Shown here: piece after piece, positions 1 to 10,572 of the stretch | Layout of the letters: each line of letters opens with the position of its first letter | Position numbering within the stretch: position 1 is the first letter of the stretch | Assembly: GCF_000150955.2 (NCBI RefSeq) | Contig: NC_011672.1 | Location: 124,001-188,000, forward strand | Direction: 5' to 3' | DNA: 64,000 nt | Source of the DNA: Phaeodactylum tricornutum CCAP 1055/1 | Taxonomy: Eukaryota; Bacillariophyta; Bacillariophyceae; Surirellales; Neidiaceae | Program-made: the position numbers and the translations under genes | The notes under the pieces: generated by a model | The model's database searches: none | The model's input: the letters and a program-made list of their open reading frames with translations, nothing else | What the model was told of the DNA's origin: nothing

Positions 1-1146
1 AATACAATAAACAAGGCAAACAATACTAGTTTTTGAGCAACTCGGAGTGTACACGTCTAGGGAGCAAGTGGGTAGCGATTGCTAATAGTTAATACGGTAT
101 TTATACCGACTTGCTTCACTGTAAAATGATGAACTGTACTTGGACAATTTATTATTGGAGACCATTTGAAGGCGGTCTTTCTCTTCAGTCAGTCAAATAG
201 TCCTACCGCACGTTTAGAATTGCTTGTCCCCTGACCAAATTCCACGTTCGATCCAACCAATTGAAAAACACTGTGAGACATTGAGAAGCGTATTTCGCTC
301 CCAGGCAACGCAAAATCCAGGCTTTACATAGATTGGAATTAGCTCAATTTCGGCGTTGCCGAACCGTGACGCATTCGGTCTTTTTAAACGTTTCTCTACA
401 TAAACAGCACGCAAAGACCGCATGATTGATTTGCTTGAAAGGCGCTTTACCACTTGCCTCTTGCTCAGCATAGTGGATTGAAATATGAGCACTTTTTTCA
501 ATATGTAAGGACGTCAACAGATAATTATCCGAACCATCATAACCAGCGAACCTGCTCCACTTATAATATCGGTTTCTTCCTCCGACGATCCGAAAGGAAA
601 CTACTCCGGTCAGGACCAAATTTTGACGAGCCTTCATATAAACAGTATTCGTACTTTTATACATGATTTAATTACGTCAGCACCTATATATGTCGTTTTT
701 CTTGATTTAGGAGGACGGGATTCATCGTGAGGACACGCCTCGACCTAGACAATGAATGGCATCATTTCTACAAGCTTCTTCCCAAGACCATAGTGGTATT
801 AACATTGGAATAAGGGTCGCTAGTTTCGCGATAAACTCAAAACCCATAAGTCTAACACACTCGTTATCTATCGTTTCCGTAGATGAGTGCGTCAGTTGAA
901 GGTTGGATCTGCGGCTATTCATTAAGCCAAAAGGATGTACTCGCCAACGCTGTAGGAAGATAAGGTGCACTGGCTGCTCCCACCAAAAACCACTACTTGA
1001 CGCAAAAAGTCGCTCTTCACCAGTGCAAACATCGAAACCTGAGAAGCAACATCATTTGCTTTTCCCGTTAGACTTTACGAGGCCCAACCCTAAACTGAAC
1101 AATTTGAGAAATAAAGAACGGGGTTTCCCTAGTTATCAGGTCCGAA
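1..1146. other. Intergenic region, no gene recognised
   Basis: The first 1.1 kb holds only short open frames in several phases (longest about 100 codons) without recognisable domains. The last few hundred bases are presumably the promoter and 5' UTR of the DUF6824 gene that starts at 1147. No repeat, RNA gene or transposon end was seen. Confidence 0.5.
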
Positions 1147-2217
1147 ATGTTACCGTCCAGTATGAGTCCGTCATCAAAAGAAGCTGTGGAATACATCACC
1201 ACCCATGATGTGGTGTTTGGGAGAGGGAGAGGATACGAAAAGCATCCAGGAAACGTGCGATTTCACGAAATCCTTGAAAGCTACATGGACCAATACATGG
1301 CTGCAAAAACACGAGCGCAGAAGGTTGCTATCTCTGTCTCAATAATTTCTAGCGTCAGTATGTCGGGACGCTTTCTAAGATATGATGGCACTCCCCAAGG
1401 ATGGGTTCCAGCCCATGGGGACTCTGTCTGCAATAAGGTAAGCCAAGCTCTTCGGCATCGTGCAAGAATAAAGAAGAAAGAAGCACAATATGAGAAAACG
1501 TATAGGGCTACTCTTAATTGCGACAAATCGCTAGCTGACCGACAGACAAATGTAATGCCGGATATATATGAATGCAGTCGACCGGGAATTGAGTTTCCAT
1601 CAAACAACAGAGCTAAGCTGGTCGAGCACCAGCACGGCCTTTCGCCCATTCCTTTTCACGATAGTGCAACAATCGACACAATTGGGCTAGACCAAGTAAC
1701 ATTTGATGACATTGACCTACTGAACAGAATCCTATTCAATAGCACTCCCTGCAGCACTAACTTCGAGTTTCAAGCTTCCCGCGACTTTCCCCCCAGCTGG
1801 TATCCAACAATCAAGTCAAAGCAACATTCCAATGTATGGCGACATGACAATTTCAGCTATTCTGTGGCCATCGATCCTTCTGAGATCAGAGCGCGGTATA
1901 TGTTTGGTTGCGATTTCAATTCATTTTGCCACAAGCCAATCACTCAGTTGTCGATAATGACCGAAGATATGAACAGTTGTAGTCATTTGCAGACCTTACA
2001 ACATCAGCAGGCTTTTCCAGATTTGAACCCAGAGCTCAAATTACAAACAAAAGAGCGCCTGCGCTCGCCATCGAGCTCAATTGAAGAACATGAAATTCAT
2101 TGCCATCCAAAGCTTGGCGATCATCCAGCCGAAGTCGAATTAACTTCTATCGAGGAGGATCTCGATGAGCTTTTTCAAGAATCATGGAATTTATTCGACT
2201 TTGACTCTTGCTTGTAA
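1147..2217 (+). CDS. DUF6824 domain protein (copy 1)
   Basis: Predicted nuclear-type protein of 356 residues. The N-terminal domain (residues about 20-105) carries the signature DVVFGRGRGYEKHPGNVRF, a central GRFLRYD segment and a final VSQALRHR, the pattern of the DUF6824 family that is greatly expanded in diatoms. I know no established biochemical role; a DNA- or chromatin-related function is often suspected but is inference. The rest is low-complexity and ends in an acidic-aromatic tail (DLDELFQESWNLFDFDSCL) that resembles acidic activation segments. Start: the ATG at 1147 is the first in frame; an ATG at 1162 is an alternative. The next gene, at 3591 on the same strand, is a paralogue, so the pair probably arose by tandem duplication. 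No intron is needed. Confidence 0.85.
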   Translation: MLPSSMSPSSKEAVEYITTHDVVFGRGRGYEKHPGNVRFHEILESYMDQYMAAKTRAQKVAISVSIISSVSMSGRFLRYDGTPQGWVPAHGDSVCNKVSQALRHRARIKKKEAQYEKTYRATLNCDKSLADRQTNVMPDIYECSRPGIEFPSNNRAKLVEHQHGLSPIPFHDSATIDTIGLDQVTFDDIDLLNRILFNSTPCSTNFEFQASRDFPPSWYPTIKSKQHSNVWRHDNFSYSVAIDPSEIRARYMFGCDFNSFCHKPITQLSIMTEDMNSCSHLQTLQHQQAFPDLNPELKLQTKERLRSPSSSIEEHEIHCHPKLGDHPAEVELTSIEEDLDELFQESWNLFDFDSCL

Positions 2218-3590
2218 ATTTGTTGACCGTCTTCGCGGATCCTGGCTTTTGCCAACAAAGAGTCAGGAGATTTAGTCATAGATATTCGTAAGATGGCTCT
2301 TTGTGCCATACAACAACAATGGCAGAAGTTCATTAAAACAATACTACGGGCTTTCCAAAATCTGAAATGGCTGGATCTTAACTTATGTTCCCCACAACAC
2401 TTTGACTACAGTTGCATTTTCCTTTTGAAAAACAACATAGTTGACGGTAATATCGCTTCCAATATTAAAGTTACAGTGAACATGTTTGCCGTGAACTTCC
2501 ATTCAAAACGCAACATTATGTCCGGATTCTTCACCATACTGGAAGGCGATTAGCGTAACTGTAATTTTATTTATTTGAAAGTAAGGCCTCTAATTATCAT
2601 ATATTGGTCATCCTGTATGTTTCGTCAGCCAGTGAATGCATCATGGATCAATTTGAGAAAAAAAGATTGTATTCATAGTTAATTAGATTAATTCACTGAA
2701 GCATTCCCTTTGATTCTTTTCTGTCCCGATAATTCGATGCCTAGCTGTAAGAAGTTATTTCAAACCCAATTTATGCATATACGCGCAAATATACAATATA
2801 GATTTGATTTGAAAACACAGAGCTGTGCCTGAGCTGGGATCTTTGAGTGGAAAAACAACCGGTCATTTGGTTCGACTTCTGAGGTTGACTTTCATAAGAA
2901 ATTGAATGCCTTAAATATAAGGTATTGATTAATGGGATAATTTTTAAAATTGCTTATGAAAAAGAACATACATTAAATAAAGAATGGATAAGCGGAAAGA
3001 AACAAGACAGTAAACATATCTAGGTGATCTTTTTCTCATCAGAAAATCCATTCCGCAAATGCGAGAGCACTGACATGAAAGCTCAGAAAGCTTCGACCTG
3101 AAACTGAGGGAGAATTTCCTTTATTTCGAATTAATAAATTGCACACTCAAAGTCACAGCTCTATGAAACTTATTTACTGCTACTTATGCCGTGCTTGTTC
3201 GAGATTCTGTATAAATTTCAAAGGCTCTTGTTCTCATAATCTGTCCAATATGAAAAGTCTGCTTTATTTATGGTGGCAAATCACAAAGTGTGACTGAGGA
3301 GTCATTGCATAATCTTTGTTGGTAAATTCCAAATATGTTACCTCGGCTCCAGAGTTATCTTCTCTTTCTTCCTTGGCCAGCCATTCGAGACGCTGTAGTA
3401 CATGTAAGCAAAACTCTTTGATGGTTAGTATGAGAAGTCGGGATGCTCCAAAATATGGACCAACGAAAAAAATAAGATAGCGCGAATAAGATAAAGAAAT
3501 CGTACTTGAGAAGAAACTTCATGACTTCTAGGGGAAACGAAAATCAAACGCCTAGCGTAAAAAATTGAATCATAAACAGTAAAGCAAAGC
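2218..3590. other. AT-rich spacer between the DUF6824 paralogues
   Basis: About 1.4 kb of AT-rich sequence with no open frame longer than about 85 codons and no recognisable domain. It must hold the terminator region of the first DUF6824 gene and the promoter of the second. No transposon ends or target duplications were seen that would explain how the two copies came apart. Confidence 0.5.
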
Positions 3591-4787
3591 ATGTTTCGTC
3601 GCTGCCCAACGCATGACAAACAAGGTCAAGATCTTTGCATAGTCGAGACAAAGAGGTTTCAAGGCATGATTGTACCGCGACAAGATCAAGCTGTGCAACC
3701 GACGACTCATGATGTGATATTTGGCAGAGGTCGGCGGTATGACAACCATCCCGGTAATGTGCAATTCCATCACATTGTTAAGAATTACATATACCAATAT
3801 GCGATGGCAGCGAATCGGGCCGAGAAAAATGCTGTTGCGGAGTCCATCGTCAACAACGTTTGTGTGACTGGGCGCTTTCTGAAGTATGACGAATGTTGTG
3901 ATGGTTGGATTATAGCCGATCCAGATTCTACCTGGAAAAAGGTAAGACAAGCTCTACGATATCGCGGAAAAGGCTTTACAACACAAAGGAGATACGAAAT
4001 AATAAACTTCACAGCCTCCGATCTTGAGAATCTTCAAACCGTATCGCAAACAAACGCAAAGGAAAGGGAAAGTACAAACACGGCCCGTCCCGCAGTCTCA
4101 CAAAATACAGGCGATGCATACATAAGCGACCTTTTGTCTGACTCCTTTGTTGGCAATTCAGTATACTATTCTTCATCTACTGGGAGGGCATATGGAGAAA
4201 CAAAAGGGGAAATGGAATTGTGCCAAGGAACCCCTGTGATTGTAGAAGAGCGGGGTGCAACGAGCAGTTTCAGTTGTGACACTGCAGAAGACAAATATAC
4301 CAATAAGGACAAGTTCTTGAGTGGAGCACCCCCCAATAAGCGTCTGCGTTTCGAGGTTGACGACGATTACCAGCAGTCGTCATGTAAATATAGATGTCCA
4401 TCATGCAATTGGAATCAAGAACTCTCGAAGGCTTACCCAGGAATCAGCCTCGAGCCTACCCCGACAGTCCGCTGGCAGCAGTCCACTACATTGAATCCTC
4501 CTGCAGATATTCTCGATGAAGTTGACTTTCTCGACTTTGACATATCAATGTGGAAAGCGACGGAAGAAGCCTTGACCGTTGGCGACTCAGAGGGGCTACT
4601 TTGCCCAGAGGATGACTCGGACCTGAAGACAGCAACCTCGCATTGGTATCCTTTTACAGCTGTCCATACTGACTTGGCTGACCAATCTCCTTGCGAACAT
4701 CTTTTGACGGACGAAGAAATTCTCCGTGCCATTGATTGTGATTGCGCAGAAAACGTCCAAAATGTTTGGGAGAGTGAGACAGGCTAG
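3591..4787 (+). CDS. DUF6824 domain protein (copy 2)
   Basis: Protein of 398 residues, paralogue of the gene at 1147. The domain (residues about 40-125) opens with DVIFGRGRRYDNHPGNVQF and closes with VRQALRYR. The two domains share the FGRGR-Y--HPGNV-F core, the GRFLKYD/GRFLRYD segment, the GW motif and the QALR-R end, while the C-terminal halves have diverged almost fully. The tail again has acidic-aromatic patches (DEVDFLDFDISMW). A CPSCNW sequence sits mid-protein without a second cysteine pair, so I do not call a zinc finger. Start: ATG at 3591; a second in-frame ATG at 3666 lies closer to the domain. The gene converges on the methyltransferase gene that ends at 5526. Function unknown. 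Confidence 0.85.
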   Translation: MFRRCPTHDKQGQDLCIVETKRFQGMIVPRQDQAVQPTTHDVIFGRGRRYDNHPGNVQFHHIVKNYIYQYAMAANRAEKNAVAESIVNNVCVTGRFLKYDECCDGWIIADPDSTWKKVRQALRYRGKGFTTQRRYEIINFTASDLENLQTVSQTNAKERESTNTARPAVSQNTGDAYISDLLSDSFVGNSVYYSSSTGRAYGETKGEMELCQGTPVIVEERGATSSFSCDTAEDKYTNKDKFLSGAPPNKRLRFEVDDDYQQSSCKYRCPSCNWNQELSKAYPGISLEPTPTVRWQQSTTLNPPADILDEVDFLDFDISMWKATEEALTVGDSEGLLCPEDDSDLKTATSHWYPFTAVHTDLADQSPCEHLLTDEEILRAIDCDCAENVQNVWESETG

Positions 4788-5525
4788 CTAGCATTATCGT
4801 TGTTACTTCTGATAGGCTCAGCATCTTCCAAGAGCCTTCTGGACCAGCAGTTTGTGACAAATCCGCTGCACCGTTTGATAGTCGAAGAAGCGTCACATAT
4901 ACCGGCCATATTCGGTCCACCCACAAACCTTATGGAGCTATTTATTCACCACCAGCTACCCTATCTTCTAGAACTAGGAAAACTATCCGTAGCTTTGTTA
5001 ATGTAACTAAAAAGTATGTGACAGTGAGGCATTTTGAAAGAGGGAAATTGTTCCCCTCGTTTGACAACATAACCAAGAAAGTGGGTCATTTGTGAGAAAA
5101 ATTGCAACCGAGAGGCATCATGATCATGTATTGATGAACACAAAACGACGACGGTGAAGATCAGCATTAAGGAAAACGATGAACTACGAAGATTATGAGG
5201 CTATAATGCACTACAATATTCGTAGGGGCTGTGAGGCTTGAGGCGTGTGTGTGTCAGATGTGAGTTGACTTTTAGCAGTAGGCGATGGAACTTCTGGTGT
5301 GTCGTTGTCTCAACATCATGTTCTCTTCCTTTCATACCTTGCCTTCAATAATTCGCCACAGCTACCATACGTTATTAATGTAAGTGTCATGGTAAACATA
5401 CTCCTTTGCGTTGAGGGGGTAGATAATCCTGCCAACAATCATCCTACTTATATTTAGTATTTCAACTTAACAACTCTTCTTTACACGACAACCACGAGTC
5501 CATATGCCATGCATCACAAAAGTTA
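4788..5525. other. Convergent 3' intergenic region
   Basis: About 740 bp between the ends of two converging genes, the DUF6824 gene on the plus strand and the histidine methyltransferase on the minus strand. It contains only short open frames. I see no RNA gene or repeat. Confidence 0.5.
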
Positions 5526-6620
5526 TTATACCTTTTGCACACGCAGCAGTTCCCGAATGTTGCTAGAGCCGTTGTCATATATTTTTACCGTTTCCACCAG
5601 CAAATCGAGCGACTGCGCCGTCATCCGAAAAGTATCGACGCCACCACCGACGCCAAAGTAATATCGCTTACTCGCCACCAGACCAACGCCGGAGTTAGGT
5701 TTCAGGTGTCGACTAAACCATTGTGCAGTCTCACGTGCAGTTATCTCTGAATAAAGCGTCTCAGCTGCCAAAATTAAATCGAAATGGCCATCCTTGGGTA
5801 GTGGCAGATCCCCTGCATCTGCGTTTGTCAACTGCCGCGACAAGTTCATCCAATCCCCGGCACCGAGGAGAACACTTTCGCCCACGCGCTTAAGGTCGGC
5901 ATCGGACGCTTTGATGGTTTCATTCGATACTTGCTGAACAATGTTGATGAACATGTTTGAAATAGTCACGTCTTTGAGCACATAGTCGTTGTAGTCAGTA
6001 AATATGATTTTAAAAGCCTCATCGTCATTGAAATCTGCTCTGCGGGATGCCCGTAAGCTTTCCCGTAGTAAATAGCACGCCGGCAAACCATGGCCACATC
6101 CGAGCTCGATTGCGAATTGGTTCGGATCCAGTCGAATCTCCTGAGTTGCAAGGTAGCGAACTAGGTCGATACTACATTCCCACACTTTCATGCCGCCTTC
6201 GTAAACACCCGGCTCTATGTCTGTGTTCTGCCAGGTGTCTATCTGACTCTCAAAGCCTAAGTTGATGCCAGTAGTTTCCCTCTGATCAACGAATGACGAC
6301 GAATGATGATCTACTCGACGTACAGGTGCCAAACATTTCAAGGTATGCAGCACTTCGTTTGCGACCGTGTCATCATCATCGCTCTTATCATTCGATGGCC
6401 AAGGAATCTCGTCAAACACAATTTCTTCCTGCGATCGATCCAAAAGAAGCTCTGTGACATTTTTGATCCACACCAAAGGACGACGTTCACTGTCAGTATC
6501 TTGGCACAGCTCCGTGGAATGAGACGTGTGGTTTGACTCAGGAAAGGGTGCTCTATCATCTGACGACAAAAAGTCGAACGAAAACCCTCCAGTGGTTCCT
6601 TTTGCGGCCCTACTCGCCAT
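5526..6620 (-). CDS. Histidine protein methyltransferase, METTL18/Hpm1-like
   Basis: Predicted S-adenosylmethionine-dependent protein-histidine N-methyltransferase of 364 residues; family members modify ribosomal protein uL3. The family signature is clear: VYEGGMKVWECSIDLVRYL at residues 139-157, then the SAM-binding loop IELGCGHGLPACYLL (171-185). The EGGxKxWE element is characteristic of METTL18/Hpm1. A later FTDYNDYV segment is the acidic post-loop and LILAAETLYSE matches the DxIL(A/S)xETxY motif of this branch of seven-beta-strand methyltransferases. The N-terminal 100 residues are acidic and poorly conserved, as in yeast Hpm1. Start ATG at 6620 is the first in frame. The gene is divergent from the vWA gene, with about 340 bp between the starts. 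No intron is needed. Confidence 0.88.
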   Translation of the reverse strand: MASRAAKGTTGGFSFDFLSSDDRAPFPESNHTSHSTELCQDTDSERRPLVWIKNVTELLLDRSQEEIVFDEIPWPSNDKSDDDDTVANEVLHTLKCLAPVRRVDHHSSSFVDQRETTGINLGFESQIDTWQNTDIEPGVYEGGMKVWECSIDLVRYLATQEIRLDPNQFAIELGCGHGLPACYLLRESLRASRRADFNDDEAFKIIFTDYNDYVLKDVTISNMFINIVQQVSNETIKASDADLKRVGESVLLGAGDWMNLSRQLTNADAGDLPLPKDGHFDLILAAETLYSEITARETAQWFSRHLKPNSGVGLVASKRYYFGVGGGVDTFRMTAQSLDLLVETVKIYDNGSSNIRELLRVQKV

Positions 6621-6964
6621 CGTCCTTCGCTCTGCTGAGCTGATTTTTCTATGTCTGGAATTGATGAGGCGGTGGATCCAAAAACGATTCCGACCGCCGT
6701 GAAAAGTACCTCACGGCCAATAGGCTCGAACAAGGAGTGTGCGCTTTTCTTCCGCCGCGAGAATGTTCACATTTCCAAAAAGGATATGGTGATGATTTTC
6801 GCTATGGTCGAATACATGGGTGTAAGGGTGGCCAGACGCCTGATGGCAAAACAATCAAAAGCGACGACCGGAACCACAACACTGTTTCATGGAAACGAAT
6901 TCAACCAACACAAATCGAGGCTTCTAGAAGGTTCTAACAGCAACATGCAACTTGTAACGAAAAG
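6621..6964. promoter_or_regulatory. Probable bidirectional promoter
   Basis: A 344-bp interval separates the start codons of the minus-strand methyltransferase and the plus-strand vWA gene. Open frames crossing it lack homology. It probably contains both promoters; no TATA-like element was assigned. Confidence 0.4.
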
Positions 6965-8419
6965 ATGTTCCCTCAGAAAATGGATTGCTCCCCATTTTTC
7001 GCCCTGTCAATCTCAGTTGCAGAAAACGAGAATTATTTATTCCAAAATCGTCGAAAAGAATCGAGTTGTACTGTCACAAGAACACAGAGTCGACAATGGG
7101 ATTTTGCAGCAAGACCAAAGGATTCATGGGATGCAAGCAATGACACGAGCCGCCCTAAATCTCTTTCTGTGGAAATCCCTATAACGGGTGCTGAAAGAAG
7201 ATCGGTCGCCAGCGACTCCGTATCGGCGTCCCATTTCCTATCGACAAAACCATCTGCTGAGCGCCATCTGACCTCGCCACTGCAAGGATCCCAGCTTTTG
7301 ACGCTTTTGGAGCAAGGTTACACGAACAGTCTGGCCCAATCACTAGCACGTACCCACCAGCAGGACCTCGCTAAGCGCATTTGGATTGTTGATAATTCAG
7401 GTAGTATGCAGAACAACGACGGATGCCGGATGGTAGAAAATAGCACAGCTGTGCACGGTGAGATGCAAGCATGTACACGATGGGAAGAACTTTCGGACTG
7501 TGTGGAGTATCATATTCGTTTGGCAGCTCTGTTAGAGGCGCCTGCTCACTTTCGATACTTGAACGGCCCTTCGGGTGACTCCGAAAGTGCGGTTCACCAG
7601 TATTTTAGTATTGCCGACGCATCAGACAAACCCAACAGCAAGAACCTGGAAGAAACAATGATGGCCGCGCTTACCTGTTTGGGTCAAGCAACACCGAGCG
7701 GCTGCACACCTCTTACAGCACACCTAGAAAGTATCTACCTGCAAGTAATGTCACTTAATGAGCAAGGTAAGGCGTTTTCGGGAAAGATTCGTCGACCCGA
7801 AAACCGCGTAGTAGTTGTTCTGGCAACAGACGGTTTCCCCACTGACCCCCGTGGCTACGGAGGACACTCGGCACAAGAAGAGTTTTTGAAGTGCCTCAGT
7901 CGCTTTCGAAGTCTTCCAGTACAATTTGTGTTTCGACTTTGTACAAATGAGAAGGATATAGTGAAATTCTACCAAAAGTTTGCTCAAGACCTTGATTTTC
8001 TTGAGATTGTGGTACTCGAAGATTTCCAGTCCGAATCCCGAAAGGTACGGGACAGCAATCCGTGGTTGAATTATGCACTACCCTTGCATCGCATGCGAGA
8101 GTCAGGTTACGCCAACCCGCTACTAAATGTTCTGTCTCAGCGAATGTTGACAAGCAGCGAAATGCGAGATTTCGCTGAGCTCCTGTTTGTGCACGGGACC
8201 ACTGGCCAGCAGTGTTCTATACCACAACCCTCTACCAACTGGAACTCGTTTTGGGATGAAACAAAGCGACTCCTAGCCAAAGAAAAACTTGCGCGGAATC
8301 CGCTCGAACCATACCCAAAGCCATGGATTCATTTGAACCAATTATACCGTGAGTACCATGCTAAACGACGAAAAAATAGAGACCGGAGCGACAAAAGCAG
8401 CAGTTGCATCGTTTTGTAA
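6965..8419 (+). CDS. von Willebrand factor A domain protein with a CaaX tail
   Basis: Protein of 484 residues with one vWA domain from about residue 138 to 325. The metal-ion-dependent adhesion site looks intact: D143-x-S-x-S (IVDNSGSM), a threonine in ATPSGCTPLTAHL, and the aspartate of VVLATDGFPTDP. This fits a divalent-cation-dependent protein interaction domain; the partner is unknown. The last four residues are CIVL after a Lys/Arg/Ser-rich stretch, a CaaX box whose final Leu favours geranylgeranylation, so the protein may be membrane-tethered in the cytosol (inference). The first 130 residues are unstructured. The start at 6965 is the first ATG in the frame; an upstream exon cannot be excluded because another frame is open from 6651. 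No transmembrane segment is visible. Confidence 0.8.
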   Translation: MFPQKMDCSPFFALSISVAENENYLFQNRRKESSCTVTRTQSRQWDFAARPKDSWDASNDTSRPKSLSVEIPITGAERRSVASDSVSASHFLSTKPSAERHLTSPLQGSQLLTLLEQGYTNSLAQSLARTHQQDLAKRIWIVDNSGSMQNNDGCRMVENSTAVHGEMQACTRWEELSDCVEYHIRLAALLEAPAHFRYLNGPSGDSESAVHQYFSIADASDKPNSKNLEETMMAALTCLGQATPSGCTPLTAHLESIYLQVMSLNEQGKAFSGKIRRPENRVVVVLATDGFPTDPRGYGGHSAQEEFLKCLSRFRSLPVQFVFRLCTNEKDIVKFYQKFAQDLDFLEIVVLEDFQSESRKVRDSNPWLNYALPLHRMRESGYANPLLNVLSQRMLTSSEMRDFAELLFVHGTTGQQCSIPQPSTNWNSFWDETKRLLAKEKLARNPLEPYPKPWIHLNQLYREYHAKRRKNRDRSDKSSSCIVL

Positions 8420-8840
8420 ATGGTAGAAGACATTCTTCGCCATTATAGCTGGACAACTTCAATTTCATTCCAAAAATGTCTTCGCATTTCACAGTACATG
8501 GAACATTCATTGTTACCCGAACGTCAAAGGGCGATAAACTTACATAGTTATTCGTAGCACCGATGTCGTTTTTAAGCCAGCCGCAATAAGTCAATCACGG
8601 TGTCACGGGAACGTTTTTCGTCCCGTTGACAGGAAGTCGAAGGAATCCGAAGAGATGCATTTCCAAACTATTGTTGCCGAGACCATCATCCGTGGCTACG
8701 AACCCATTCTTAATTACGACGGAGGCGCTATCGACGCAATACCGCAAGTCAAAGCTCGTCTCTGGGGAAAGTGCGAAACGCATACGCATAAATCGAGAAA
8801 GGTTTCTTGAACGCGTCATTCGGTAGCTGGAAACCGTCAC
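8361..8840 (-). other. Possible minor open frame with one internal TGA
   Basis: Reading the minus strand from 8840 to 8361 gives one frame interrupted only by a TGA at about 8595-8597. The upstream 81 codons contain a protein-like stretch (RYCVDSASVVIKNGFVATDD). It overlaps the 3' end of the vWA gene and nearly touches the start of the methyltransferase gene at 8869. I recognise no family. It could be a small gene, a decayed gene, or chance. Confidence 0.2.
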
Positions 8841-8868
8841 CTATTGCCTTTTTGACTGTGAAACCTGC

Positions 8869-10572
8869 ATGAGAACGGTGACTATCACAGAATCATGGGA
8901 TGAGACTTACCGACATCTCTTGCCAGTCTGGATGAATCAACAATCCTTATTGCTGGTGGCTATCGTAACAATCTTATTTGCCTTTCTACTGCCTTGGACA
9001 ATCTCGCACCGACCGAGGCCTAAAATGGATTCCGACGGCGCCAGCACGAATCAGTACTCTCCACAGTCGTTCAATAGCAGGATGACTGCCGTGGTTCCTT
9101 TTGTGGTCCTTCAACAACCCGACTGGGCCACTCTACACCGCACAGTGCAGGCATTTCGCCAAGAATCGCAGGCAGCCTTACAAGGGCTCAGTCGTGACTT
9201 GCAGGTTGCCTTGGCTACCGAGCAAGAATATCGCCAAGTATTGCAGGAGAGCACTGAATCCGACTCCGGTACTCTGGCCGATTCTCTCCAAAATCGTATC
9301 GATCGGCTATCGATACTCTTGGAACACAACGCCAAACTTCTCGGTACCTTGCTCCAACCGTTTCCAACGATCCGCGTTTTGCCTAGTGCCAACCGAGAGG
9401 GGCAAGTCGGTACAGTGAACTCCCCAAACCCCAATGATACAATCGATCACACCTTCTCCCGGGCACACACCTTCCCCATTCCCCGCGGAGCGGCAGCATT
9501 CTTTGAGTCCTCTTCTCCGCAGCAGCCGTACGATTCGGGTGCCCAGATATTGGCACACATTGTCCGCGATTGGAGTGACGCAGGGCGTCCCATTCAGGCT
9601 TCTCTGTACGATTGGTGCGTCGAACAAGTACTGGCCTACCGCACGAGGACCCCATCGTTGCATCCAACCGTCCGCCAGGCACAGCACGATTCGACTCGAC
9701 CAGCAGACCGGATCCTGGTTCCGGGTGCAGGGTTGGGACGCCTGGCGTGGGAACTCGCCGCGTTGCCAACGCCGTCGGGAAACAATAGTGCGGAGCATCG
9801 TGCTGTGTATGTGGAAGCAGTGGAATGTTCCGTATCCATGGCGGCCACCGCCGCAATGATCTTGCCCCATACGTATCGACACAAGTTGGACGAATCTGTT
9901 ACTACTACACCTGGTGGCTGGAGTGGACGGGCCGCCGCGCATTGGACGGCCTACCCCTACGTCGTGGATGCCTTTTCTAACGAAGTCGATAGCGAACGAC
10001 GGTATCGAGCCGTGCATTTTCCTTCCGTGGATCAATCCGAGAAGGCGTACGAAACCGGTGTCGATGTGGGCGCCGAGTCGTCCGACCGGTACCGACGGAG
10101 TCGCCATCTTGACTCCCGGAACAATCTGTCGTATACGATAGCGGACTTTACGACCTACCGAGGGTTGACGGAAACCAGTGGAGCGTACCGGTTCGTTGTA
10201 ACATGTTTTTTCCTCGATACCGCCACGAACGTGTACGACTACGTGGCGACGATTCGGCACGTGTTGGAAGGACCATCCCGAGACCGCGATATGGCACTCG
10301 ATGATGAGCGTTGTGGTGGTGACGGTGACGGCGGCCTGTGGATCAACGTGGGTCCGTTGCAGTGGCACCGCAATGCGGTATTGCATCCGAGTGCGAACGA
10401 GCTGCGTAGTATTGTGGAACGCATGGGCTTTACTATTCTGTATTGGAAAGTGGACGCAGCACCCGTGGAATACCGCGACGAAGTTGTTGGAACGAGAGGT
10501 CCGAAGGAGGAACCGCGATCCACTCATTACGATGCCTATTGTCCGTTGCGCTTCGTCGCACGGCGCAATTAG
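8869..10572 (+). CDS. Carnosine N-methyltransferase-like (N2227 family), membrane-anchored
   Basis: Protein of 567 residues of the N2227/CARNMT1 family, SAM-dependent methyltransferases that in animals make anserine from carnosine; the algal substrate is unknown. The C-terminal two thirds carry the family hallmarks: RILVPGAGLGRLAWELA (about 281-297, SAM loop), then VEAVECSVSM, FVVTCFFLDTATNVYDYV (about 444-461) and GLWINVGPLQWH. Unlike animal CARNMT1 it has an N-terminal hydrophobic segment at residues about 25-46 (QSLLLVAIVTILFAFLLPW), which suggests a signal anchor, followed by a helical linker. The ATG at 8869 lies 8 bp after a TGACTGTGA motif that recurs in this window. It converges on the eL36 gene. 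A 406-codon antisense frame overlaps it but is a composition shadow. Confidence 0.85.
   Translation: MRTVTITESWDETYRHLLPVWMNQQSLLLVAIVTILFAFLLPWTISHRPRPKMDSDGASTNQYSPQSFNSRMTAVVPFVVLQQPDWATLHRTVQAFRQESQAALQGLSRDLQVALATEQEYRQVLQESTESDSGTLADSLQNRIDRLSILLEHNAKLLGTLLQPFPTIRVLPSANREGQVGTVNSPNPNDTIDHTFSRAHTFPIPRGAAAFFESSSPQQPYDSGAQILAHIVRDWSDAGRPIQASLYDWCVEQVLAYRTRTPSLHPTVRQAQHDSTRPADRILVPGAGLGRLAWELAALPTPSGNNSAEHRAVYVEAVECSVSMAATAAMILPHTYRHKLDESVTTTPGGWSGRAAAHWTAYPYVVDAFSNEVDSERRYRAVHFPSVDQSEKAYETGVDVGAESSDRYRRSRHLDSRNNLSYTIADFTTYRGLTETSGAYRFVVTCFFLDTATNVYDYVATIRHVLEGPSRDRDMALDDERCGGDGDGGLWINVGPLQWHRNAVLHPSANELRSIVERMGFTILYWKVDAAPVEYRDEVVGTRGPKEEPRSTHYDAYCPLRFVARRN

Noticed and set aside
6651-7184. 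Plus frame of 177 codons overlapping the vWA start
   Set aside because: It lacks domains and overlaps the vWA coding frame for 220 bp; a 5' exon role could not be supported by a splice site.
9307-10527. Antisense open frame of 406 codons over the carnosine-methyltransferase-like gene
   Set aside because: It is rich in Arg/His/Cys without domain logic and mirrors the codon pattern of the well-supported plus-strand gene; no ATG-led conserved protein results.
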